64,000 nucleotides of DNA from Symbiodinium natans (lineage: Eukaryota > Sar > Dinophyceae > Suessiales > Symbiodiniaceae). The stretch lies in contig CAJNDS010002449.1 in NCBI GenBank assembly GCA_905221605.1, positions 250,001 to 314,000 of the forward strand. Direction: 5' to 3'. Positions 22,400-32,432 of the stretch are shown in pieces. Both the position numbers and the translations under genes were made by a program. The notes under the pieces are model-generated. The model was not told the DNA's origin. It did not search any database and saw only the letters and a program-made list of their open reading frames with translations. Within the stretch, counting starts at the first letter, position 1. Every line of letters begins with the position of its first letter.

Positions 22400-22520
22400 T
22401 CCTAACTGGTGAAGCTCTTTACACAGGGTTTTCTGGTTTGGGTTAAGGGTTTATGGGGTAGGGCTTAGGGCGGTTTATGGGCTAGAGCTTGGGGCCTTGG
22501 ATTTAGAGTTTGGGCCATCC
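22400..22520. repeat. Degenerate telomere-like block
   Basis: Repeated gggttaagggttta-type words between the TATATATG array and the second minisatellite. Confidence 0.5.
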
Positions 22521-22689
22521 TTGAGACAAACCCAGACACCCAAGCTCTTTTATGTTGACGAAACATCCCTGTACAAAATCCCAAGCGCAGCAACCCAGCC
22601 TGGCAGACTTGCAACAGGCCGTCACAGTCCACGGCGTCGCTCTCATCCACCACTTCCGGCAGTCTTGAGAAGAGACTCGTGCCGAGGGC

Positions 22690-22890
22690 TCGAACAGGAA
22701 AAACGGGAAAACGCGAAAAATGCGAAAAACACGAAAAACGCGAAAAGCGCGAAAAGCGCGGAAAACGCGAAAAGCGCGAAAAACGCGAAAAACGCGAAAA
22801 GCGCGAAAAACGCGAAAAACGCGAAAAGCACGAAAAGCGCGAAAAGCGCGAAAAACGCGAAAAGCGCGCAAAACGCGAAAAAGGCGACAA
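22690..22890 (+). repeat. Second gcgaaaaac minisatellite
   Basis: Same 9-bp motif as at 21279-21590 (gcgaaaaac/gcgaaaagc), about 21 units. Confidence 0.95.
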
Positions 22891-22909
22891 GCACGAACCT
22901 ACATGCATG

Positions 22910-23045
22910 TTCTTTTTGGTTTTTGCGTTTTTCTCGCTTTTCGGGTTTTTATCGTTTTTTGTGCTTTTCTTGGTTTTTGAGCTTTTCTTGTTTTTCGACT
23001 TTTTGCGCTTTTCTTGTTTTTTGCGCTTTTCGACTTTTTGCCCAT
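22910..23045 (-). repeat. Inverted relative of the gcgaaaaac minisatellite
   Basis: gcgcttttcttgttttttgc-type words: reverse complement of a diverged gcaaaaaac/gcgaaaag repeat, placed about 20 bp after the forward array, so the two can fold back. Confidence 0.85.
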
Positions 23046-23091
23046 CTCCACGCAAACTCCGATACGGTACGACGCGCGAAATGTTTCCTTA

Positions 23092-23197
23092 GGGGGGGGG
23101 GGGCGGGGGGGGGGGGGCGGGGGGGGGGGCGGGGGGGGGGGGGGGGGGGGGCGGGCGGGGGGGGGGGGGGGGGCGGGGGGGGGGCGGGGGGGGGGGG
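23092..23197. repeat. Poly-G block with phased C
   Basis: About 105 bases of G with single C every 8-20 bases. Confidence 0.95.
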
Positions 23198-23295
23198 TAA
23201 TCACGTGACTTGGGACTTCACACCTGCAACTCCAAAGCCTGAACCCCTAATCCCCAAAGGCCTAAACCCTTGCTGTTAAATTCGGGGTTTATAAG

Positions 23296-23745
23296 CAAAA
23301 TGCGCCCGCGCCTAGGCGAGAGCGCAATTTCAAGCAAAAAAAGTGTCCGAAACTTCAAAACGACACCCCCCTAGAAAAAACCACAACAAACAAACGATCC
23401 TTAAACCCAAAAGAATAGTCCAAGCAGTGCAAACCCAAATCCTGAAACCTGAACCCTAAACTTTGAACCTTGAAGCCTGAAGAAGTTGGGTTACAACCAA
23501 AGCGCAATTCCAGAAAATCATGCCTGCGCTGTGGCGAGAGCACCATTTCGAACCTGAACTGCCGGAGCCATAACGCAGAAAAAACTTCCCAAACCGAAAA
23601 TCGCCATTTGAAAGTTCAACATCGGGAATGAGCAAAACGTGCCCGCGCCTAGGCGAGAGCGCAAATTCGAGCAAAAAACGCGTCCAAAACTTCAAAAAAA
23701 AAGGACCCCCTGGAAAAAAACAACAAAAAAAACGATCAGGCTTCG
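23296..23745. repeat. Dispersed approx. 100-bp repeat, two good copies and a partial
   Basis: The word cgcgcctaggcgagagcgca begins near 23308 and again near 23642. Each is followed by a diverged caagcaaaaaa...tccaaaacttcaaaa...ccccctagaaaaaa block of about 80 bp. A weaker third copy is near 23505-23560 (gctgtggcgagagcacc). Confidence 0.8.
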
Positions 23746-23919
23746 AGCGAAAATGCATTTTTCCGAAAAAATGACCTAACCCTTCAGTGTTTTCGAGCCC
23801 TGCAAATGCTGCGGTGATCACGAAAATGTGTTTCGCTTGGGTTTTTAGCCCCCGACGCGAAAAATGTAAACAAAAAATGTGTTCACTCACACGGCCTCTT
23901 ACGGGCGCCGCCACCTTGT

Positions 23920-25320
23920 TCTTCTTATCCTTTTTCTCCTTCTCCTTTGTCTTTTGCTTCTGCTTATTCTTCTTCTGCTTCTGCTTCTGCTTCTGCTTCT
24001 CTCTCTCTCTCTCTCCTGCACGCGTAGCGCTTCTCTCTCTCCCTCTCTCTCTGCACGCTTGGCCCTTTCCGAAGGAGAAGGCCGCCCCCAGGGGCGCGCG
24101 AAGTCCACGGTTTGTCGGGTGTGACTTCCGCGTTTTTCGCGGGCCACTTTCTGGGTGAAAGTACGGGTCCACGGCCTGTGTTGCCTGTGCACCCCTTGCG
24201 ATGCCTTAGAGCTGCGTGCCGGGGTTCACGATCCCCCCCCCTAGCTTGCCAAACATATAAGCCATGATTCATGCTTCTGCTTCTTCTTCTTCTGCTGGGC
24301 TTAGGGGTGCCCCCCCGCGCACGGAGCGCGCCCGAGGCTGAGTCAGGTCCAGTGAGACCACTACGACAGGCGCTTACACGGTTGGACCCAGCGCTACTAC
24401 ATTCGCTCGCCCCCATGGTGTGGCCTGCCGCGTGAAACTCCCCCGCTAGCATCCCCCTTTGCGGATAAACATGGCAGGTTTACTGTACTCTGATGAACAC
24501 AGTACTCGTATCGATGCTGGGGTCTGTCATGTCCCTACCCTCTGTGCAGCTGGTGTCCGTAGCGTGGCCGTTTCCCCGAACTTAAGGTTACCTAAATTAC
24601 CGCACAAATCCCGAGCCTAGGAGCACTAAGCAGATCCATCACTTCCCCGCTACGGGCTTGTACGCCGCACTTCTTCCTATTTTGGCGTCTCTACTTCTAG
24701 CACGACTCCCCTTGCCCGGCTGGCCTGACCCTGTTATTTTGCACCACAACCTTTTCCCCAATCCCCCGGAACCTTGCTCGAACCTTCCAGAAGCCTTCCC
24801 CCTATCCCCCACATTTATCTGTAATGCTTCTGCTTCTCTCTCTCTCTCTCTCTCTCTCTATTTCCGTCTTCTTCTTCCACAGGGCACGAGGGGCCCGCAG
24901 ACCCCCCGCGCGCACGACCCCCCGCGCGCACAGGCGCGCCCAGTCCACTCGGTCCGTCCTTTGGGTAGGATGCTATTACCGGAGCTAACGGTGCTGCTCT
25001 TTCCGTCTCTTTCTTTCTTTTGGGGCATGGAGCAGGGCTCCGCGCCAAGGCGCGCCCCAGTCTGCGTTTGGCGAACTGCTATCACTTTCCGTCTCTCTCT
25101 CTCTCTCTCTCTCTCCCTCCCTCCCTCCCTCTATCGCTTGCTTGCAGCGAGTATGACCTCCCGAACAGAGTTAGTCGGTGTGAAACGGGTGCTTGGTGGA
25201 GGATGACGAATAGGGCGCAACATGTGACAGCGCCTCAGACTAACCAAAGCATAAACCCCTCTAAGCCCTCTCCTCTCTCTCTCTCTCTCTCTCCTTCTAC
25301 ACTCTCTCCCTGCCTCCCTC
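23920..25320. repeat. Repeated CT-tract plus GC-rich composite elements
   Basis: Five CT/CTT/CTGCTT tracts (about 23930-24040, 24270-24295, 24825-24875, 25090-25135, 25265-25320). The first four are followed by a short GC-rich segment with ggcgcgcc-type words and then agtccac or a variant. The unit looks dispersed rather than tandem. No protein supported. Confidence 0.6.
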
Positions 25321-25374
25321 TAGCTCACCGCGCCTCCTGCACGACCACTTTTGCCATCTACTCTTTGTTTTTCA

Positions 25375-25857
25375 GATGAATACGGCAACAACCACAGCCA
25401 GCAACAACAAATTCGATATCACAACTGTTCAGTTTGCACACCTGCACTGCGCCACGCCGGCAGCGGCTGGCCATCCTCTGGCAAGAGGGACCTTGTCGAT
25501 TGCGGGCTTCTCTTGGCATGCTGTCGCGGTTGGGGTGGTTGCATGTGGGGAGAGAACTGTTGGGATGGCTCGTGGGGAACACGGGGCCGGGCGAGTGCTG
25601 GATCCTACCGGTTCCGTGCCCAGTTCCGACGGTACACTCAGTACCCTCTGCAGTATGCCCAGCGTTTGAAAGATGCAGCACTTGCAAGCTTTGGCAGCGG
25701 GAGCATCCTGAAAACAATCCGCCAACCCATATTTGGAGCGCACGGACCAGGCGTTGCGTGTTTTTTCTTTTGCGGCCTCTCCCCTTCCTCTCCCCTTCCT
25801 CAGAAACACTTGCAACCTCAAAAGCTGCGTCTGCGACATCTTGAGAGCGACTGCTAA
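25375..25857 (+). CDS. Possible plus-strand exon; strand ambiguous
   Basis: A near-perfect acceptor TTTGTTTTTCAG sits directly before ATG at 25376. Two plus frames run on: the ATG frame (NKFDITTVQFAHLHCATPAA) and a second frame (RYTQYPLQYAQRLKDAALAS). A minus frame is also open for 143 codons (KYGLADCFQDAPAAKACKCC). I cannot decide between them from sequence alone. Confidence 0.35.
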   Translation, partial: DEYGNNHSQQQQIRYHNCSVCTPALRHAGSGWPSSGKRDLVDCGLLLACCRGWGGCMWGENCWDGSWGTRGRASAGSYRFRAQFRRYTQYPLQYAQRLKDAALASFGSGSILKTIRQPIFGAHGPGVACFFFCGLSPSSPLPQKHLQPQKLRLRHLESDC

Positions 25858-25957
25858 CATGTGTTACGCTATAAACCTTCTCTCAACCTCTACGGCTCTT
25901 AAGTTCTTAGCCCCAAGCCGAGAACAACCTGAGCTGAGTTGCTTTACGAAAAGAAAC

Positions 25958-26049
25958 TTCACAAAGAAGTTCTGGGGGCCGTGGCACAGTCAGATCCAGC
26001 GGCTTCGTGTTGCGGAGAGCCTCCTGCGGGCTGTAGATGCCGTCCTTCA
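25958..26049 (-). CDS. Internal exon, unknown product
   Basis: Acceptor CTACCCAAG, then KDGIYSPQEALRNTKPLDLT and VPRPPELL with strong third-position G/C; GTGAAG donor. Competing plus frame 25804-26202 is long (WGPWHSQIQRLRVAESLLRA), so the strand is not certain. Confidence 0.45.
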
Positions 26050-26310
26050 CTTGGGTAGCATGGCATGGCGGGTGCAGGAGCCAGTTCTGAATTCAACGAC
26101 CCAATGCGTCCTCAACGAAATAGGGCTCAGTGCAACTGATCTTGATGCCCTCAACCGCAGTAGCCTCAAGAGGCCCCACTTGTTATGCCAGACACGCTGA
26201 AACCGTCCATGTTGGCTAAACCGGCTAAAGAGCATGCCTCTGCATCTCCATCAGGAGCACCATTCTTCGGACCGCCGCTTTTCGGCCCTGTCAAGAGGCG
26301 CTGCGCGGCT

Positions 26311-26652
26311 TCACGATGCTCGCTTCCAAAGCATACGGTTCCTCTTTGTAGCGCCTGGAGGGCCGCAGCCGACGTGGCAGCCTCTGAACCCCACCCGTGA
26401 AGTTGAAGGATGCGGAGGCTGCAGGAAAAGGATGCGGGAAAAGGGGAGATCTTCGAACCTGAGCGCCTTTACATCTTTTGGATTGCTCCGGCTCTTGCAC
26501 ACTCTGACCCCTCTGACCCCCTCCCATTGGCATACTTTCGGCGTAGCCTGTCGATCCGATCTAATGCGTGCTTTCATTTGGGGCTGAGGGTTGGGAGCAC
26601 AAGACCCATCAAAGCCCATGGCTGTTTGCATGCAGGCTGCCGTAGAACCCAT
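26311..26652 (-). CDS. Possible ORF, strand ambiguous
   Basis: ATG to stop, 113 codons, with SNPKDVKALRFEDLPFSRIL in the middle. A plus frame across 26410-26560 is equally protein-like (GEIFEPERLYIFWIAPALAH). Confidence 0.33.
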   Translation of the reverse strand: MGSTAACMQTAMGFDGSCAPNPQPQMKARIRSDRQATPKVCQWEGVRGVRVCKSRSNPKDVKALRFEDLPFSRILFLQPPHPSTSRVGFRGCHVGCGPPGATKRNRMLWKRAS

Positions 26653-26893
26653 CCGAGATCTGCCGCGCGGCTGGGGGACGAACCCACCTTAAGCCCAAAC
26701 AAAACAATCAAGGACAATGGATAGTAACTTTTTTTGTGTAGGCTGCCATCAACCGAATCGTATTTCCCATGTCATTCCCCACCTTCCCCGAACTCTCACC
26801 TCATCTCCTGTACCGTCGACTGTCGTGGCTCTGCCGGCTTGAGCTAAGTCCGGCCGCCCCAAGTACACGTTACTCCGTTCAGTCAGCAGCACA

Positions 26894-27187
26894 TCACCCT
26901 GAATTGGAGGGCGGCTGACGCAGCGGGGTCGATGTAAGATGGCATTTGCCTCGTGATATAGGCCCAATATAGGCATGCAAGCGTAATGCATCCTGGAGTT
27001 GCAGCCCAAAGCGCGACGCAGATGTACTCTTCGTCGTCGCGATGTGCACGTCTGTGCAAAGCTCCCAACGCCCGTCGTAAGCTGACGAGGCGTGCGAGAA
27101 GCCGTAGTCGCTATAGTCGATGCAACAGGAGTCTGTCATTAGACTTCCTATCGTGGTACGGTTAGCGTGCAGGCAATCCGGGGCCAT
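26894..27187 (-). CDS. Small ORF, unknown product
   Basis: ATG at 27187, 97 codons. LMTDSCCIDYSDYGFSHASS and AYDGRWELCTDVHIATT have G/C-rich third positions. A second minus frame contains a hydrophobic segment (ICVALWAATPGCITLACLYW) ahead of a GTGATG donor, so it may be part of a spliced gene. Confidence 0.45.
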   Translation of the reverse strand: MAPDCLHANRTTIGSLMTDSCCIDYSDYGFSHASSAYDGRWELCTDVHIATTKSTSASRFGLQLQDALRLHAYIGPISRGKCHLTSTPLRQPPSNSG

Positions 27188-27231
27188 CCGAGTTCAGTCC
27201 CATACACCAGGACAAAGCAAGGATACTCTTC

Positions 27232-27429
27232 CTATTTCTTCAGGGAGGCAGATCCTTCCACGCTCCGGCTGGAAGTACGAACCTTCTGGCCAAACCGGGC
27301 GTGAGCAGAAATCAGCGAGGTGCGCCTAACGAAACACCAAAGAAAGCGTGCGGGGAGAGTGATCTGTTTGTCGTAGAGAAAGAAACAACAGAGAGGGAGA
27401 GAGAGAGAGGGAGAGAGAGAGAGACAGAC

Positions 27430-27476
<47 letters not shown>

Positions 27477-27870
27477 CATCCCAGCCGTCCGGTTTCAGTA
27501 GCCGCTTGGCTGACAAGAACGGACAGGCCACGTCCTCCCACACCCTTGCACATTTTCGATTGCAGATGCCTAGCCGCCAGTATTTTCTTAAGCCGAAGGA
27601 AATTTCGGCGATGCAGGATGACAAAGCATCTCCCATCCGCCATATCATGCCCAGCGGCCAGACACTGCGAAGGTGTCCTCCGTACGCGGCCGGAAGTATC
27701 CACTGGGCGATGCCGCCATTCTCCTCGGCATTTCGTAGGTCTTTCTTATGTGTTCGGAGCCCTGAACTCGACTCTCGGCTGGGAGTGCGGAAGCAGGCGG
27801 GCACAACTTCCATCACAGAAGCTGCAGCCAACTCCGAAACATCAAGCTCACAACAACGTTCGGGCATCAA
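27232..27870 (-). CDS. Possible ORF containing a GA/CT microsatellite
   Basis: Open for 212 codons. The coding-like part is 27860-27490 (NGGIAQWILPAAYGGHLRSV, LRKYWRLGICNRKCARVWED). It then runs into the (GA)n repeat at 27390-27478, read as Ser-Leu, which suggests the true exon ends before it. The plus strand is also open. Confidence 0.38.
27388..27478. repeat. (GA)n microsatellite
   Basis: gagaga tract with gggaga and cagacaga interruptions. Confidence 0.9.
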
Positions 27871-27889
27871 CTGACTTGAAGGTGTGGTG

Positions 27890-28839
27890 CAATTGCGACA
27901 TCAGATACAGAGAGACCATCCTTGTGTCTTTCTGCGATGGTGTTTGCTCTACATCCAAGGGTCAGATTCCAAAGAAGGAACAAGACTGAGGGGGGAATGG
28001 ATCCCAGTCAACACAGTTAACCCTCTGCTGTCTTGCATATCTTCGTATTTTGCACGAGATCACTAATTCTGCAGATCTCTGCTTCTGATACTGGGGGGTG
28101 CTCACGGCCTGAACGCTGATTAGCAAGTCAAGTCACTTTACGCAAGGACGCATAGACCTGCCGGTTCTCGGACAAACCAGGAGAAGATTCCACTGATTTG
28201 CACTGTTTGTCCCAAGTACAGGGCGGCCAGTCAACTAGGATTTCGTCTCTCAGATTCGACAAGCCTCAGTATCCAGACTACCCACACCAAATTGATTCAT
28301 CTACCACTTCACTGCAGTGACAATCCTGCAACACCCCTGCCAGCCCTCATCAGCAAGACAACAACGCTTTGAGGTGGAACACGAGCTTTATGGACCGCGA
28401 CGCCTAGGTGGCATCTGCGTCTTCGGACTTCACGTTCTTTCAAGGACATACTCAACGTTTGCCTCGTGCGGGTCTTCATAGATTCGGTCTGCCTCCAGCC
28501 TCAGTCATGCTGAAAGAGCTTTCTTGAAGCACCACGCCGTGACGGCTTGGAGATTCTGAGGCTCATCATGTGACCAGGCGCTTGTCATTTAACTTGAAGA
28601 CTCATTCTTCAAACCCTCCACTCATCTAGGGTTTGGCAGGCTTGAGGCTTGGGTTTCTTTACTTCATGGGGCCTAGACGTCCCCTGCATGTACCCCCTGT
28701 GCTGTGAATCCCGACCCAACCCCTCCCCCGCCCAAACCCATCTCGGATGCGGTGAGGATCTCATGTCTAGAGTTGCAAACTCGACAACCAGCAAGCCAGT
28801 ACAGTAAACCGACTCGCCTTCTCAAAACAAGGTGCTTTG
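27890..28839. other. No gene seen
   Basis: Lower G/C, frequent stops on both strands; probably intron/3' region of the UPF0489 gene and spacer. Further UPF0489 exons were not found here. Confidence 0.4.
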
Positions 28840-29399
28840 TGGATGCGGAAAGGTCCGGATGAGCGTCCAGGTGCACCATCGCAAGATCCGCGAAGGGGAT
28901 CTTTCGCAGAGCTACGGCTTTGGGTCTTTGGCGCCACAAAACAAGAAGAAATGTGGGTGGTGTGACTGCGTGTAGCACGGTCCATGTCGCTGCCTTCGAT
29001 ATCTTTGATGCGGTCTATCTGGGCTCGCACTCGCAAATGTCAACCCCCAGGGTACGAAACCTCCTGCAGCAAAAGCTTTTGTAACAGGAATAACCATCAC
29101 AAATCACCTCCAAATGCCCCGCCTTGCGTCGGCGGATGCAGAAATGCAGAAAACGCAAGGCCTGTGGCTGCGACTTCTGGCTACTCTGCCACAGCACACG
29201 CAAGACATCGACATTCAAGCAACAGCACAGCCTCGAAAGATCGAAGACACTCAGGTGTAGCATGGTGTAGCCCACTCCCACAGCCCTGGGCTTCGCACAC
29301 GAGCTCAGATGCCTCGTCGTGATATTCGCAGACGAAGACCGGCAGCGGTCGCGTTGGCCCCTTCCGGCGCTTCGCCTTGACCCGGCAGCCCAAGCCCAT
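28840..29399 (-). CDS. UPF0489 (C5orf22-like) family protein, two N-terminal exons
   Basis: Exon 1 (29399 to about 29287) starts ATG, has a basic leader (KAKRRK) and PLPVFVCEYHDEASELV, matching the family's N-terminal VxVVExHxEx block. Exon 2 (about 28955-28840) reads ALRKIPFADLAMVHLDAHPD, the family's signature LxHxDxHPDL. The family (PF12640) is thought to be related to arginases, and the D-x-H-x-D pattern would bind metal; that is established knowledge plus inference. The remaining two thirds of the domain must lie in exons I could not find downstream, or the gene is truncated. Intron edges are approximate. Confidence 0.7.
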
Positions 29400-29817
29400 C
29401 ACCAGCACAATCTCCCAAATCCCAAGCTCCCACACCACAACGTTCAATTCTATCCAGGAATTCATGTGACAACAAACGTCATTCCTGAATTAGAAGAGGC
29501 AAGGCAACACTTTCGCTCTACTTGCTTCAACGTCGGCAGCATTGAAGGTCCCTCGTTTCGACCGTCTTACAGACCTGAGCCAAAATACTTGTAGGATAAA
29601 ACAAAACACACGCGCATGCAATCCGGATGCCAGCACAGAACGGTGTTTGCTTTCAATTTTTCATCGCCAGGCTGGCGATGACACACACAAGGAACATTTG
29701 GTCGAAACTGAGCCAACATGGCCTTTGCCCAACCTTGAGCCCTCGAAAACCCGTGCGCCTGCCTCGGGCGCTGTCGCCGCATCTGATGCAGTCGCTGCTT
29801 CGGCCAGTGCCATGGGT

Positions 29818-29870
29818 TTTTAGGGTTTAGGGATTAGGGTTTAGGGTTTAGGGTTTAGGGTTTAGGGTAC
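29818..29870 (+). repeat. Interstitial TTTAGGG telomere repeat
   Basis: Seven units of tttaggg with one gattaggg variant. TTTAGGG is the plant/algal-type telomere motif and is reported for dinoflagellates. Confidence 0.95.
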
Positions 29871-30191
29871 CGGTGCTAGAGGCATTGGCTTGTGCAGGGA
29901 TATGGGTGGTTGCGTCTGAGAGATGAGAAGGTTATGCTTTGAGGGTTTTCTTTTGCAAGTCTCGTGGGAAGTTTTGGTGCAGGGCCTTTTTTTTGCCACC
30001 CACACTGCCCATGCTCTCAAGCAACTCCGCCCCTTCTTTACCAAACGATCTCAAACCAATACAGTTTATTTGTAGGGCCATAGCCTTCTGGGATTTGCAT
30101 TCAAGGCTCTAGGTGTTGCACTTGAATTCTGGGCAAGATTTAGAGTGTTGTGGTTCAGGGTCCTCCACATGCCACATCTGCATCGTTTTGG

Positions 30192-30781
30192 TCAATGGAC
30201 CACAATGCTGAGGATTAGTAGCCGGAGCACCATGTAGTAGAAGCCCGACAGGAGGACACCATGCTTTAAATTGATCCGCAACTGACTGATGTGTGTCTTG
30301 CCTGTGCTATAGAAAGGCGTGTAGTTACTCTGTGCAACCATGAAAAACGAAAAGCTTTGACAACATGTACCTTGCTCAAATCCCGAACCACAGGCAGTTG
30401 ACAGGTGCATCATAATTTGCTTCGCCCGCGCGGCGACTCCGCGTTGGTTGGTGGTCTTCTGTCTCACACATCCTGACACTTTGGCACACACTCTTTTTGT
30501 AAACGCTTTCGGGACACCGCCGTCTAGTTACTTTGTTTGCTCTTGCAGTGCGTGCGGGGCGCTCTTCCTGTCTGCTTTTTTGGGGTGCAGAGGCTTGTTG
30601 CGCAGGTCGGGTTGGGCCCACAACAACAAAAAACGACACAAAAGCAACACGGGTTCCGGCTTGGCTGCTTAACAGAAATTGGGGCATGCAAAGCATGAAC
30701 CATGGCCTTGATCACCACGATCCGATCCTCATCCGTCCAAATCCGTGGCTGCAGCTTCTCCTTGGGGTTCACCACCCAAAC
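30192..30781 (-). CDS. Unrecognised multi-exon gene, C-terminal membrane segment
   Basis: Exon 30781-30674 is exactly 36 codons between a GCAAGCAG acceptor and GTTAAG donor: VWVVNPKEKLQPRIWTDEDR then IVVIKAMVHALHAPI. Exon about 30458-30370 reads KTTNQRGVAARAKQIMMHLS. Terminal exon 30329-30192 follows acceptor GGTTGCACAG: NYTPFYSTGKTHISQLRINL then a hydrophobic end VLLSGFYYMVLRLLILSIVV and TGA. Strong codon bias in each. Family not recognised; grouping is inference. Confidence 0.65.
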
Positions 30782-31594
30782 CTGCTTGCCATGCTGGGTT
30801 CAAAGCTTTCGAGGTCATCACAACACATTTCGAAGTTAATTAGGGCTCCAGGATTCTGGAGTTTTGGGCTGTTCGCGGGTGAAGGGCCTTCGGCTTCAAG
30901 ATCTTTATGTCAACTTCTTCCCAAAGTTCAAAGCGCCCGGAATCGAGGACACTGTAGGAATTCATGTACAGTCATACAATCAGACACGGAAGGGACTGGC
31001 AAGTGCGGGCGGACGTGCCTTGTTGCCATGGTGATCTCCTTGCAGCGCCAGTGGCTAAATTCCACGAACTAGTGTTTGAGCATGCAGCTAGGTTTGTGTT
31101 GGTGTTGGTTGTCTGGGAAGGGCTTCGACATCGCCAGAAATCAGCGACTGCACCTGGGCACGAAAACAGCGCAGATGGCACCCTGCAAGCCGCCAAACTT
31201 AAAGCCTCAAAGCCCAACCCAAGCACTGAGACGGATCCAAGCAGATCCAAACATGCGACTTGTCCACACACACCGTGCAGTTCACAACGCCATCGGCACA
31301 GCGAGACTGGGGCGTGATGACGCCATGGGATGAACTCGTGCATGAGGGAGAAGTAGCTGGGGCACAACACTGTTCAGCCAAGGATCTTTCCGACCAGCCG
31401 ATCACGACCTTGATGTCAACTACTCAGAGCCCTACCTCGAAGCCTGGGGCCCTGATGGTTCAAGCGGATGAGGCTGGGGTGAGAAGTCAAAACATGACCT
31501 CCGATGATATCCTTCTTTTTTCTTCCAACATCACACCGTAGCCGAAGCCCTGCTCGTACGCAGTCACACCACACCGCGCAACACAGAACTATGT

Positions 31595-31905
31595 TCACTT
31601 GGCGCAGCTCACGTCGCACACAGCAGAGTCCACGCAAAGGTCCGGATCAACAGTCTCTGCTAAAAAAGCCGTCTGCGCACTGCCAGCTTGAGGTTTCATG
31701 TGCAAATATGGGTTGACGTAATAGCGCACCTGATGAGCCGCGCGATTCACCATTGCGGTCACTTCTGCGAAGGAGATCCTCAAATGGTCACTTGCCGCGT
31801 AGGGCGTTAAGGCGCTGGAATTGTTTAGGAGAACTGCATCGCAGGGCCCATCCCATCCCCGAAAAGCCCATCCGACCCATGCTTCAGCAAGTCCCAACCA
31901 GAGAA
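31595..31905 (-). CDS. C-terminal exon(s), unknown product
   Basis: Open from about 31905 to TGA at 31595. An AATTCCAG acceptor at about 31814 and a GTGCGC donor at about 31730 suggest one exon (LTPYAASDHLRISFAEVTAM, VNRAAHQ). If unspliced, the frame continues VRYYVNPYLHMKPQAGSAQ to a Cys-containing end CVDSAVCDVSCAK. Family unknown. Confidence 0.55.
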
Positions 31906-32299
31906 TGCTTTGATTCGGTCTGGGGGTTGTGTTCTGATTCTGGGAGCTCTGCTGTAGTGGCCATAGTGTGTTCGGGGCCATTTAAAGCGAAGCACTTAGT
32001 TCCTGGAAAGCAAGCCCTTTTCTACTCAAGTCCCTCGAACCACTATCCTCGACGAGTCACAACCCACGGCTCCGAACCCCAACTCCCCCAACCCTACTTT
32101 AAGAGCCCCTGCCGGCGTCTCCAACGGCGGCCCTCACTAAACCCTGGACCTAAAAACCTTCCTATTCCTCTCGGGTTTGCATCCATGTGGCTGCGAGGGG
32201 AGCGGCTGCGTTCCCAAGTAGTCAGCCAGAGGCCTCACCATATCACTGTCAGTCTGTTGGGAGCCCAGCTCAGCTCTGTCAGCTTTGTTTTCCCACTGC

Positions 32300-32387
32300 C
32301 GCGGCGCATGATATCCATGTTGTTGCCCGTGGCCGAGAGCAAGTCTGAGAGCACGCCATGTGCCAGGGTGTCAATTGCCACAAGCGC
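32300..32387 (-). CDS. Internal exon, unknown product
   Basis: Acceptor GCACCTAG; reads ALVAIDTLAHGVLSDLLSAT then GNNMDIMRR with G/C third positions; a GC donor fits best. The plus frame is also open for 212 codons over 31753-32391 but lacks bias. Confidence 0.5.
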
Positions 32388-32432
32388 CTAGGTGCTCATG
32401 ATACGAGACGGCTGTCGCAGCTCGGCAGAAAA

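Noticed and set aside
21782-22405. Tyr/Ile/Thr/His- and Tyr/Met/Cys-rich proteins
   Set aside because: Translation of the TATATATG repeat.
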